Below, piece after piece: positions 34,499-42,072 of a stretch of 64,000 nt of DNA. The stretch is from [Clostridium] scindens ATCC 35704 (GTDB lineage: Bacteria > Bacillota > Clostridia > Lachnospirales > Lachnospiraceae). The stretch's first letter is position 1. Each line of letters begins with the position of its first letter. The notes under the pieces were generated by a model. That model did not search any database and was not told where the DNA came from. It saw nothing but the letters and a program-made list of their open reading frames with translations. Made by a program: the position numbers and the translations under genes. The stretch is taken from positions 3,102,501-3,166,500 of the forward strand of contig NZ_CP036170.1 of NCBI RefSeq assembly GCF_004295125.1, written 5' to 3'.

Positions 34499-34876
34499 CT
34501 AGTTTAAAGTAGCCAATATCGCGCCTGATTCTACTGCATCTCCTACAGCTACGTCAATACTTGCTACTGTTCCGTCTTCCGGTGCCACAACTGGGATTTC
34601 CATTTTCATTGCTTCAATAATTACGACTGCGTCGCCCTTCTTTACGCTCTGTCCAACGCTTGCTTCCAACTTGAATACTTTGCCGGCTGCTCCTGCCTTT
34701 ACCTGGATGGAGCCTGCCCCTGCCGCTGGCGCCGCCGCTTTTGGAGCCGCCGGAGCTGCCTTAGGAGCCGCTGCAGGCGCTGCCGCTCTTGGAGCTGCTG
34801 GTGCTGCTCCCGCTGCGTTTTCTTCTACTGTTACGTCGTATACGTTGCCATTTACTGTGATTGTATAGTTTTTCAT
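34499..34876 (-). CDS. Biotin carboxyl carrier subunit of the sodium-pump decarboxylase
   Basis: A 125-residue carrier that shuttles carboxybiotin between the carboxyltransferases and the membrane pump. It starts with a short conserved head (MKNYTITVNGNVYDVTVEE), then an Ala-Pro-rich flexible linker (about 22-55), then a biotinyl domain with the biotinylation motif EAMKME. The ATG at 34876 has AGGAGG nine bases upstream. The Ala/Pro linker is normal for such carriers. It is preceded by the gamma subunit gene (22 nt) and followed by oadB (45 nt). Confidence 0.94.
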   Translation of the reverse strand: MKNYTITVNGNVYDVTVEENAAGAAPAAPRAAAPAAAPKAAPAAPKAAAPAAGAGSIQVKAGAAGKVFKLEASVGQSVKKGDAVVIIEAMKMEIPVVAPEDGTVASIDVAVGDAVESGAILATLN

Positions 34877-34898
34877 CTTTCTAATCCTCCTGTTTGCT

Positions 34899-35675
34899 TT
34901 ATGAATTCCATTTATTCGATGGACGGCGTCTGATGCTGCGCACAATAAATCCATCCGTGCTGGTGCCTTCCGCCGCTGCGATCGCCGCTGAAATTACCGC
35001 AATCAACTCTGTATCATCTGTTTCAGAAACCTGGACTTCCGGTACGGCCGCGTCAGCTGCCGGAATGCTTTCCTTCTTAACTTCCGCTGCAGGCTTCTTC
35101 TTGAATGCATTTTCAATCGCAGGGATAAATCTGAATAAGGAGATAATCAGTGAAATGAAAATCAATACCACAAACACTGTTCCCATTCCAAGCACCGTAT
35201 TAAGTCCCGCTTTTTCCAATATCTCGCCTGTCGTATATTCGGCATCGACGGTCATGCTGTCCAGATACAGCCTATCGTCAAATATAAACGTGATCATTGC
35301 GTCACGGTCTTTGAACTCTGCCTCTGTCGATACCTTTACTTCCTTGCCGGAAGCTTCATAGGTATAGTCGCCATGGCTCACATAATTGCCGCATTCCTTC
35401 ACAGCAGCCTTCCATGCATCCATAGCGGAGATAAAACTCCCCGGCTCGATCGGAAGGCCTGCCTGCGTCAGCTGCAGGTTCATGTTGAACTCAGACATGT
35501 CGCTCCACTGCTCCATCATGGCATCATCGGCATTGGAGCAATATTCAATCAAGAATTCTGTCACTTGTTCCATGCTGGCTTCATCATATTCAACCGCCTC
35601 TTTGCTGCTTCCGCATGCGGTAAAGCAGAGCATCGCTGCAAGTACACAGAGTAATAAGCTAATTTTTTTCCTCAC
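34899..35675 (-). CDS. OadG-type gamma subunit fused to an extracytoplasmic lipoprotein domain
   Basis: A 258-residue protein. Residues 1-21 are a lipoprotein signal (LAAMLCFTACGSS, with the lipobox Cys at 21). Residues 25-145 form an extracytoplasmic domain with a DUF3887-like look (DEASMEQVTEFLIEYCSNAD). One membrane helix (about 160-182, GTVFVVLIFISLIISLFRFI) and a cytoplasmic Ala/Lys/Pro tail follow, as in OadG. Classical OadG is about 85 residues and has only the helix and tail, so the N-terminal half is an addition. The C-terminus (IAAAEGTSTDGFIVRSIRR) is the conserved gamma-subunit end that contacts the carboxyltransferase. It is gene 2 of the operon. Confidence 0.85.
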   Translation of the reverse strand: MRKKISLLLCVLAAMLCFTACGSSKEAVEYDEASMEQVTEFLIEYCSNADDAMMEQWSDMSEFNMNLQLTQAGLPIEPGSFISAMDAWKAAVKECGNYVSHGDYTYEASGKEVKVSTEAEFKDRDAMITFIFDDRLYLDSMTVDAEYTTGEILEKAGLNTVLGMGTVFVVLIFISLIISLFRFIPAIENAFKKKPAAEVKKESIPAADAAVPEVQVSETDDTELIAVISAAIAAAEGTSTDGFIVRSIRRRPSNKWNS

Positions 35676-35689
35676 TTTGCCTCACCTCT

Positions 35690-37129
35690 CTAAACCGTAC
35701 CATGCTTTTTCATCGGACGGTCTTCTCTTTTTGTGAACAACATCTCGAATGCTCCGATTACATATTTTCTCGTATCCGCCGGCTCGATGATGGTATCCAC
35801 ATATCCTCTTCTTGCTGCAGATAATGGGCTTGACTGCAATTCTTTATATTCTGCCGCTTTTTCCTTAATCGTGTCTGAATCGGAATCAGCGTACATGATC
35901 TTGGCCGCAAGAGCGGCTTCCATCATGCCAATCTCGGCATTCGGCCATGCATATACCATATCCGCTCCAATAGATTTGCTATTCATGGCTACATAGGCGC
36001 TTCCATAGGATTTTCCGATGATGACATTTACCTTTGGAACTGTCGCATTGGCAAACGCGTACGCAAGTCTTGCCGTATCTTTGGCCAGGTGCTTTTCTTC
36101 GTATTTGCCTGCCTTGAATCCAGACACGTTGGTAAGAGTAAGTACGGGAATATTGAAGGCATCGCAGAATGTAATAAAGTCAGCAGCCTTTTCTGCTCCT
36201 TTCGCGGACAGGGATCCGTCAAACTCTTCTACGACTTCTGCCTCTTCGTTATATACTTTTGAACGGTTTGCCACCGCGCCTACCGTCATGCCGTTCAGAC
36301 GGATGAAGCCGGTAACCATATCTTTTGCATAGTGCTTCTTTGCCTCAAAGAAGATCTGGCAGTCGGATATCTGTGTCAAGGCAATAGCCGTATCCTCAGC
36401 TGCATTCTCGATTCCTTCGCAGACACGGTTCAAGTCATCCGCGCATTCATCATAAGAAGCATCTTCTTCATTATTACATGGCAGCATGCAGACCAGGGAG
36501 CGGATACTCTCAAGAATCTCTTCCTCTGATCCGATATCATCTACAAGGCCAGACTTCTCGCTCTGGAATTCTGCGGAAGACGTGTCCAGTTTAGCAGCCG
36601 TATTGCCAGGAATCGCATTGGGCGAATTCACGAATAACTTTCCTGCGTCTTTTTCCATGAACGTAAAATCCGTCAGTGCCGGAATAACAGAGAGTCCTCC
36701 TCCACAGGTTCCAAAAATCGCTGTAATCTGCGGAATCACGCCTGAAGCCATGGCCTGCTTCAGATAGAGGCTTCCAAAAGCATCCAGCGCATCCGTTGCT
36801 TCCTGGAGCCTTAAGCCGGCACAATCAACAAGGCCTATCACTGGCGCACCCATCTTCATTGCCATATCGTAGATATTCGCAATCTTCTTAGCATGCATCT
36901 CGCCGATCGCACCGCCTAATACGGATGCATCCTGGCTGTACACATACACCAAATTCCCATCAATCACTCCATAGCCGGTTATTACGCCGTCAGCCGGAGT
37001 TTCTTTTTGTTGCATGTTGAAATCAGTATTTCTGGCAGTTACTGCCCCGCCGATCTCAACAAAGCTGCCTGCATCAAGCAAAGAACTGATTCTTGCGCCT
37101 GCTGCATTTTCTGTTGCCATGTTGCCCAT
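35690..37129 (-). CDS. Acyl-CoA carboxyltransferase subunit (methylmalonyl-CoA decarboxylase alpha type)
   Basis: A 479-residue carboxyl transferase of the PccB/MmdA/12S family, which moves carboxyl groups between an acyl-CoA and biotin. Two crotonase-like halves are visible: the first has the acyl-CoA region GVIDGNLVYVYSQDASVLGG and the oxyanion stretch FGTCGGGLSVIPALTDF; the second has NVSGFKAGKYEE and KSYGSAYVAMNSKSIGAD. It is somewhat shorter than typical MmdA (about 510), with a divergent middle section (about 195-260). GGAGGG lies eight bases before the ATG. It heads the operon, so this cluster holds both an acyl-CoA and a pyruvate-type carboxyltransferase. Confidence 0.92.
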   Translation of the reverse strand: MGNMATENAAGARISSLLDAGSFVEIGGAVTARNTDFNMQQKETPADGVITGYGVIDGNLVYVYSQDASVLGGAIGEMHAKKIANIYDMAMKMGAPVIGLVDCAGLRLQEATDALDAFGSLYLKQAMASGVIPQITAIFGTCGGGLSVIPALTDFTFMEKDAGKLFVNSPNAIPGNTAAKLDTSSAEFQSEKSGLVDDIGSEEEILESIRSLVCMLPCNNEEDASYDECADDLNRVCEGIENAAEDTAIALTQISDCQIFFEAKKHYAKDMVTGFIRLNGMTVGAVANRSKVYNEEAEVVEEFDGSLSAKGAEKAADFITFCDAFNIPVLTLTNVSGFKAGKYEEKHLAKDTARLAYAFANATVPKVNVIIGKSYGSAYVAMNSKSIGADMVYAWPNAEIGMMEAALAAKIMYADSDSDTIKEKAAEYKELQSSPLSAARRGYVDTIIEPADTRKYVIGAFEMLFTKREDRPMKKHGTV

Positions 37130-37164
37130 AGTCTAGCCCTCCATTTTCTTACATATTTTAAATA

Positions 37165-37195
37165 GGTTTTTACCAAATATTTTAAAAGTAAAACC
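37165..37195. promoter_or_regulatory. Inverted repeat in the leader of the decarboxylase operon
   Basis: GGTTTTTACC and GTAAAACC form an imperfect inverted repeat separated by an AT-rich 13-nt loop, between the promoter (37213-37241) and the first gene. It may be an operator or a weak leader hairpin. Confidence 0.35.
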
Positions 37196-37212
37196 AAATT
37201 TTTGCCAATTAT

Positions 37213-37241
37213 ATTATATCTATTTTTATAAGAAACTGCAA
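37213..37241 (-). promoter_or_regulatory. Promoter for the sodium-pump decarboxylase operon
   Basis: Minus strand -35 TTGCAG (37236-37241), 17-bp spacer, perfect -10 TATAAT (37213-37218), about 84 nt upstream of the first gene. Confidence 0.75.
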
Positions 37242-37378
37242 TAGTTATTGCTTATTTTTTGTTAAAAAATTGACGTTCCTCTTTCTCCACAACTTTTCGT
37301 CAGAACCGTATATATAGCCCTCCTTTATCCCCAAATATATTAGACCCACAAAAACACTTACAGATTTGGAGGATAATA

Positions 37379-37884
37379 ATGGAAACTGCAGTTAGCAAAA
37401 AGAAACGGCCCCTTGGCATCTACGTATGTGCCATAGGCTTTACATTCGAACGCTGCGCGTTCTATACAGTCAAATATCTCCTGGCAATCTAGATTGCCAC
37501 CAATGCCGCTGGAGGCGGCCTGGGACTTACAGATGCAGATGCCTCCCTTGTGGCTGCACTCTTCGTGGCCTTCACTTAGGCCAGTGCTCCCTTCTGTGGA
37601 TCGTTCTGGTATCCCTTCTGATGTCCATCGGTGAGATGGTATTCTCGCCACTTGGGAATTCCTTTATCACCATGCTGGCGCCGGCCAAAGTCATAGGCGC
37701 GCTTCTCGGATTCTGGCCAATTGCCGTATTTTTCGCGACGCTGATCTATCCGAAGCTCTATGCGTACCTTAAGACCGTTCCCTTCCAGATCGGATATGGG
37801 ATCGTGGCTGCCATCGTCATTGTGATGGGAATCATCCTCTGGCTATTAAGCGGCAGGCTCGATCAGCTGGCTAAGGCAGAATAA
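37379..37884 (+). pseudogene. POT family peptide transporter, decayed by nonsense mutation and internal deletion
   Basis: The ATG at 37379 has GGAGG in front and reads METAVSKKKRPLG, then the family opening GFTFERCAFYTVKYLLA, stopping at a TAG (37490-37492). Reading through it continues IATNAAGGGLGLTDA to about 37577. There the frame changes and the text jumps straight to the C-terminal part (LWIVLVSLLMSIGEM, then PLGNSFITMLAPAKVIGALL) ending at TAA 37884. An intact transporter is about 450-500 residues; here roughly 300 central residues are missing. So there is one nonsense codon plus a frame-shifting internal deletion. It stands alone on the plus strand between two minus-strand units. Confidence 0.9.
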
Positions 37885-37907
37885 AGCGTTATCCATTGAC
37901 TACACAG

Positions 37908-37935
37908 AAAAAAGGCCGTTAAGCGGCCTTTTTAT
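37908..37935. terminator. Bidirectional terminator between leuA-araC and the pseudogene
   Basis: AAAAAGGCCG pairs with CGGCCTTTTT (one G-C slip) around TTAA-type loop bases, with A-run and T-run flanks on both strands. Confidence 0.85.
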
Positions 37936-37940
37936 TTTCG

Positions 37941-39929
37941 CTATTTCTGGTTTCGAAACTGCATAGGAGTCATATTGTATGCTTTCTTAAACAGGCGGTT
38001 AAAATGTTCCACGTTCTGGTAGCCCACGGACAGCGCGATATTTTCTACCGTCATGTTGCTGCTCTTTAACAACGCTTTCGCCTTCTTCATCCGGATCTTC
38101 TTTACCAATTCGCCAAATGTCATTCCTGATTTTTCCTTGATGTATTTTGACAGATATGGCTTTGACAGGAAGAACTTCTCCGCAAGGTCATCCAGGGTAA
38201 TGTCAATATAATTTGCCTGGATATAGTTCATGATCTCAATCATTCTCGCATCCTTGCAGGCATCTGCATTTCCAATCTCCTCGATCTTATTCACCGCCAC
38301 GATCAGCGCTTCAATAGATGCCCGAATGATATCGGCATCTATTCCTACTCCCCAGAAGGTCTTGCCTTTGCAGATAATGCCCACATAGGCCACTGCCTTG
38401 GAGGAAGAGCCTTTTGTCAAGGAGTGTTCCTCGTAGAATGTCAGTTCATAACTGATATTAAAGTACTGCTTGATGGCGTTGCTTACTGCGTCCAGGCGTC
38501 CATTTCCCATGGCAGTAATGGCTCTGCTCTCCCCTCCATGGTTGATCGTAACTTCCGCCGTAATGCCATCCAGCTGCTGGAAGTGACATTCATCAATATG
38601 GAACACCGGCTTTGTATTAATGTAATTATCAGAGAATATCTGGTATACCCATTCTGGGGCAAGTTCCTTATGCGCCTTGTCGGATACATCTTTTACAAGA
38701 TATCCTACCTCCTCGCGCATCTGCTGCGGGAGATTGATTCCATGGCTCTGCTTCAGGATGTAGTTCACGCCGCCTTTTCCAGACTGGCTATTAATACGGA
38801 TGACGTCGGAATCGTATTTTCTCCCCACATCCTGCGGATCGATCGGAAGATACGGAACCGTCCATTTGTCACGCCGCTTATCCTCTCTCCATGCCATTCC
38901 CTTGGCGATGGCATCCTGGTGGGAGCCGGAGAATGCGGTAAATACCAAGTCTCCCGCATAAGGCTGCCGTTCATATACATGCATGCGGGTCAGCCGTTCA
39001 TAGGTCTCCCGGATGCGTTTCATATCCGAGAAATCGAGTCCGGGATCCACGCCGTGGGAATACATATTAAGAGCCAGCGTTACGATATCCACGTTTCCGG
39101 TCCGTTCGCCGTTGCCGAACAAGGTCCCTTCGATCCGGTCCGCTCCTGCCAGAATACCAAGTTCCGCAGTCGCGACGCCGCAGCCCCTGTCATTATGCGG
39201 ATGCAGGCAGAGAATCACGTTGTCGCGGTAATTCAGATTCTTATCCACATATTCCAGCTGGCAGGCAAACACATGCGGCATCGCATTCTCGACCGTCGTC
39301 GGAATATTGATGATCGCCTTATTATCTGCCGTAGGCTTCCATACATCCAGCACCGCATTGCAGACATCCACCGCATAGTCGACTTCCGTACCCGGAAAAC
39401 TCTCCGGGCTGTACTGGAAGGTGAAGTTCCCATCCGTCTCGGATGCAAGTTCCAGCAGCAGTTTTGCGCCGTCCACCGCGATCTTCTTAATCTCTTCTTT
39501 GCTCTTTTTAAATACCTGCTCTCTCTGAGCTACGGACGTGGAGTTATATAAATGGATGACCGCATGGGGCGCTCCCTTGACCGCTTCAAAGGTTTTCTTG
39601 ATAATATGCTCTCTCGCCTGCGTAAGTACCTGTACCGTCACATCATCCGGTATCATGTTCTTTTCAATCAACGTACGCATAAACTGGTACTCCGTCTCGG
39701 ATGCAGCCGGGAATCCCACCTCGATCTCCTTAAATCCGATATCCACCAGCAGCTGGAAAAACTCCAATTTTTCTTCCAAACTCATTGGCTCTATCAAAGC
39801 CTGGTTGCCATCCCGCAAGTCTACGCTGCACCAGATCGGCGGCTTCTCTATAGAGTCCTTCCTTGCCCAATCGTAAGTAGCAACCGGAGGCATAAAATAC
39901 GATTTCTCATACTTCTGATAATTTTTCAT
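37941..39929 (-). CDS. leuA: 2-isopropylmalate synthase with C-terminal AraC-type DNA-binding domain
   Basis: A 662-residue fusion. Residues about 1-425 are the 2-isopropylmalate synthase barrel, which condenses acetyl-CoA with 2-oxoisovalerate in the first step of leucine synthesis; the catalytic/metal motif DLRDGN is at 37-42 and the metal histidines in HPHNDRG at 243 and 245, followed by NGERTGN. Residues about 440-552 are the allosteric LeuA dimerisation domain. Residues about 563-662 (bases 37941-38243) form a complete AraC-type double HTH: first HTH in [19 protein letters not shown], second in [19 protein letters not shown], ending NMTPMQF. The frame is continuous, with no stop between domains. 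Plain LeuA of this type stops near residue 560. AAGGAGAGG lies eight bases before the ATG. It is a single-gene unit. Confidence 0.93.
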   Translation of the reverse strand: MKNYQKYEKSYFMPPVATYDWARKDSIEKPPIWCSVDLRDGNQALIEPMSLEEKLEFFQLLVDIGFKEIEVGFPAASETEYQFMRTLIEKNMIPDDVTVQVLTQAREHIIKKTFEAVKGAPHAVIHLYNSTSVAQREQVFKKSKEEIKKIAVDGAKLLLELASETDGNFTFQYSPESFPGTEVDYAVDVCNAVLDVWKPTADNKAIINIPTTVENAMPHVFACQLEYVDKNLNYRDNVILCLHPHNDRGCGVATAELGILAGADRIEGTLFGNGERTGNVDIVTLALNMYSHGVDPGLDFSDMKRIRETYERLTRMHVYERQPYAGDLVFTAFSGSHQDAIAKGMAWREDKRRDKWTVPYLPIDPQDVGRKYDSDVIRINSQSGKGGVNYILKQSHGINLPQQMREEVGYLVKDVSDKAHKELAPEWVYQIFSDNYINTKPVFHIDECHFQQLDGITAEVTINHGGESRAITAMGNGRLDAVSNAIKQYFNISYELTFYEEHSLTKGSSSKAVAYVGIICKGKTFWGVGIDADIIRASIEALIVAVNKIEEIGNADACKDARMIEIMNYIQANYIDITLDDLAEKFFLSKPYLSKYIKEKSGMTFGELVKKIRMKKAKALLKSSNMTVENIALSVGYQNVEHFNRLFKKAYNMTPMQFRNQK

Positions 39930-39949
39930 GTGATTTTCCTCTCCTTCTA

Positions 39950-39971
39950 TCATTATTTTGAATAATAATCA
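39950..39971. promoter_or_regulatory. AT-rich inverted repeat directly upstream of leuA-araC
   Basis: TCATTATT and AATAATaATCA form an inverted repeat (one inserted base) around TTG, just before the leuA ribosome binding site. Because LeuA here carries a DNA-binding domain, this is a candidate autoregulatory site; AraC proteins often use direct repeats instead, so it is tentative. Confidence 0.3.
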
Positions 39972-40022
39972 TCAATTTTATTGTCGTTTTTTAATACCCC
40001 CTTATCCTAACATATGAATAAG

Positions 40023-40057
40023 AAAAAGGAAAGTGACATTTTTAATCACTTTCCTTG
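40023..40057 (-). terminator. Terminator after the sodium:solute symporter gene
   Basis: AAGGAAAGTGA pairs perfectly with TCACTTTCCTT around a 9-nt loop and is followed on the minus strand by TTTTTC. Confidence 0.88.
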
Positions 40058-40085
40058 ATCTATTTTATTCCGTTTTCTCTGCTGC

Positions 40086-41615
40086 TTAATTGGCTTCCAG
40101 CGAACGTTTCTTTGTAATGGTTACCTTCTCCTCGTAGCAGCTGAAGATATCCTCTACCCGATCCTTCTTAAGTTTTGGCGTTACTACGCTGACCACCGGC
40201 ACTACCACCAGTCCTGCGATCATAGCGATGGCCCCTGCATTGATTGGGGATGCAATATAGTGCAGGAACATATTGGATACGGTAATGCCTACGCCGGCAA
40301 TAAAACTGGCCCATACCGCAGCCCTTGTCACACCCCTCCAGTACAGCCCATACAGGAACGGCGCAAGGAACGCGCCAGCCAAAGCCCCCCATGAGATCCC
40401 CATCAGCTGGGCGATAAAGGTTGGCGGATCCAATGCGATCACTACGGAAACCACAATGAAGAATACGATCAGCACCTGCATGGTCCGCACTTGCTTCTTC
40501 TCGCTTATATCCTTGATCACATTATCCTTCAGGAAGTCCAGCGTAAGCGTAGAGCTGGACGTCAGTACCAGGGATGCCAGCGTGGACATCGAAGCCGACA
40601 GCACCAGCACCACGACGATGCCGATCAGAATATCCGGCAGGGATGACAGCATATGTGGGATAATCCTGTCAAACACCACATTCCCTGTCTCATCATAGAT
40701 CGCCTTGCCGTCAAACAGGCGTCCAAATCCTCCCAGAAAGTAACTTCCACCGGCAACCACACAGGCAAATAGAGTCGAGATCACCGTTCCTGTATTGATC
40801 GCCTTCTCGTCCTTAATGGCATAGAATTTCCCGATCATCTGAGGAAGTCCCCAGGTACCCAGGGAAGTAAGTATCACCACGCCCAGCAGGTTCAGAGGAT
40901 CTGGTCCGAAAAAAGAAGTAAATGCGCCCGGCTGTCCCATGGTGACCGGAACATCGCTGGGAAGTTCCGCCATCTTCCTTACCGCATCGATGAAGCCTCC
41001 CTGCCCGCTAAGCACGGCGGCAATCACAGCCACAATGCCAATCAGCATAATGATTCCTTGTATAAAATCGTTGATCGCCGTTGCCATGTATCCTCCAAGA
41101 ATTACATAAATCCCTGTAAATACGGCCATTACTACTACGCAGTATGTATAAGGTATGTCAAAGGCCATCTCAAACAATCTGGAGAGCCCGTTATAGATAG
41201 ATGCCGTGTAAGGCACCAGGAACACGAATACGATGGCGGACGCCATAATTTTAAGCGCCTTGCTTCCATATCTTTCACCAAAGAAGTCCGGCATCGTCTT
41301 AGACTTCAGGTGCTGGCTCATAACCTTAGTACGGCGCCCCAGCACGACCCACGCCAGCAGACTCCCCAGCACGGCATTCCCAATCCCAATCCAGGTAGAT
41401 GCCAAGCCATACTTCCATCCAAACTGTCCGGCATATCCGACAAACACAACCGCAGAGAAATATGAAGTACCATAAGCAAATGCTGTGAGCCACGGCCCAA
41501 CAGAACGCCCTCCCAGCACGAATCCGTCTACGCTTCTTGCATGCTTCCTTGAATAAAGCCCTACCGCCACCATAACAACAAAAAATACAATCAGCAGCAT
41601 CAACTTAATACCCAT
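40086..41615 (-). CDS. Sodium:solute symporter family transporter
   Basis: About 509 residues with twelve to thirteen hydrophobic segments, a member of the SSS/PutP family that imports a solute with sodium. The family motifs include FVLGGRSVGPWLTAFAYGTSYFSA near the start, GYMATAINDFIQGIIMLIG in the middle, and the sodium-site stretch SASMSTLASLVLTSSSTLTLD. The N-terminal helix and motif pattern look like proline or related amino-acid carriers, but the substrate is not certain. The ATG at 41615 (MGIKLML) has GGTGAGG eight bases before it. It has its own promoter and terminator. Sodium export by the decarboxylase operon and Rnf could power it. Confidence 0.9.
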   Translation of the reverse strand: MGIKLMLLIVFFVVMVAVGLYSRKHARSVDGFVLGGRSVGPWLTAFAYGTSYFSAVVFVGYAGQFGWKYGLASTWIGIGNAVLGSLLAWVVLGRRTKVMSQHLKSKTMPDFFGERYGSKALKIMASAIVFVFLVPYTASIYNGLSRLFEMAFDIPYTYCVVVMAVFTGIYVILGGYMATAINDFIQGIIMLIGIVAVIAAVLSGQGGFIDAVRKMAELPSDVPVTMGQPGAFTSFFGPDPLNLLGVVILTSLGTWGLPQMIGKFYAIKDEKAINTGTVISTLFACVVAGGSYFLGGFGRLFDGKAIYDETGNVVFDRIIPHMLSSLPDILIGIVVVLVLSASMSTLASLVLTSSSTLTLDFLKDNVIKDISEKKQVRTMQVLIVFFIVVSVVIALDPPTFIAQLMGISWGALAGAFLAPFLYGLYWRGVTRAAVWASFIAGVGITVSNMFLHYIASPINAGAIAMIAGLVVVPVVSVVTPKLKKDRVEDIFSCYEEKVTITKKRSLEAN

Positions 41616-41650
41616 AATCTTTCCCTCACCTTTCATTCCAGTCTATTCGC

Positions 41651-41690
41651 CGCTTTAAACCGTTGCGCTTTAAAGCACTAAAGTTTAATG
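41651..41690. promoter_or_regulatory. Direct repeats in the symporter leader
   Basis: The 9-mer CGCTTTAAA occurs at 41651 and again at 41666 (15-bp pitch), followed by AAAGTTTAA at 41680-41688. The second copy is part of the palindrome GCTTTAAAGC. Lying between the promoter and the start codon, these could be a regulator binding site. Confidence 0.35.
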
Positions 41691-41697
41691 CCTACTT

Positions 41698-41727
41698 AGA
41701 ATACCACACCCCAATCCCCCCTGTCAA
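41698..41727 (-). promoter_or_regulatory. Promoter for the sodium:solute symporter gene
   Basis: Minus strand consensus -35 TTGACA (41722-41727), 18-bp G-rich spacer, -10 TATTCT (41698-41703). Leader about 80 nt. Confidence 0.65.
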
Positions 41728-41761
41728 TACCAAATTAACTATTCTCCTCAGATTTCCTCCA

Positions 41762-42062
41762 ATTGAATTTCCTGGAGGCTGTAGAGGTCAGGTCTTAGGA
41801 GGATGCACCCCGGCCTATTTTCGTCGAACAAGCCTTGAACTTTGTTACTGAAAATACAGCCCAAATATAGAATGGGGATTTTGCATCAGGCAAAATCCCC
41901 AAGAGCCTCTGAGATGGGAAATAATCAAAATTTCCTATCGAATAGACTCGGTTTCTATATTTAGGCTGTATTTGAAATTACAAAGTTCTGGCGAAGAGAG
42001 TCGAAGGCAGGCCGGGGTGCACCCTCCTAAGACCGTCCATCTACCGTCTCCCCCAATTCAAT
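41762..42062. repeat. 301-nt imperfect palindrome (foldback element or structured RNA)
   Basis: The two ends are inverted copies: ATTGAATT at 41762-41769 and AATTCAAT at 42055-42062. From there the arms match inward for about 111 nt at roughly 75-80 percent identity, including the blocks GGTCTTAGGAGG, TGCACCCCGGCCT, GAACTTTGT and AAATACAGCC and AAATATAGAA. The 80-nt centre holds two further hairpins: GGGGATTTTGC / GCAAAATCCCC (41874-41901) and GATGGGAAAT / ATTTCCTATC (41913-41939). No target-site duplication is obvious. It fills the space between mgsA and the symporter promoter. It carries no open frame of note. It is either a MITE-like foldback element or a long structured RNA. Confidence 0.85.
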
Positions 42063-42072
42063 CGCCAAAATA

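Noticed and set aside
41790-42030. Short coding frames in both arms of the palindrome (ATG or GTG after TTAGGAGG)
   Set aside because: The start abuts the ribosome-binding-like bases with no spacing, the frames are under 15 codons, and the two copies differ in frame content.
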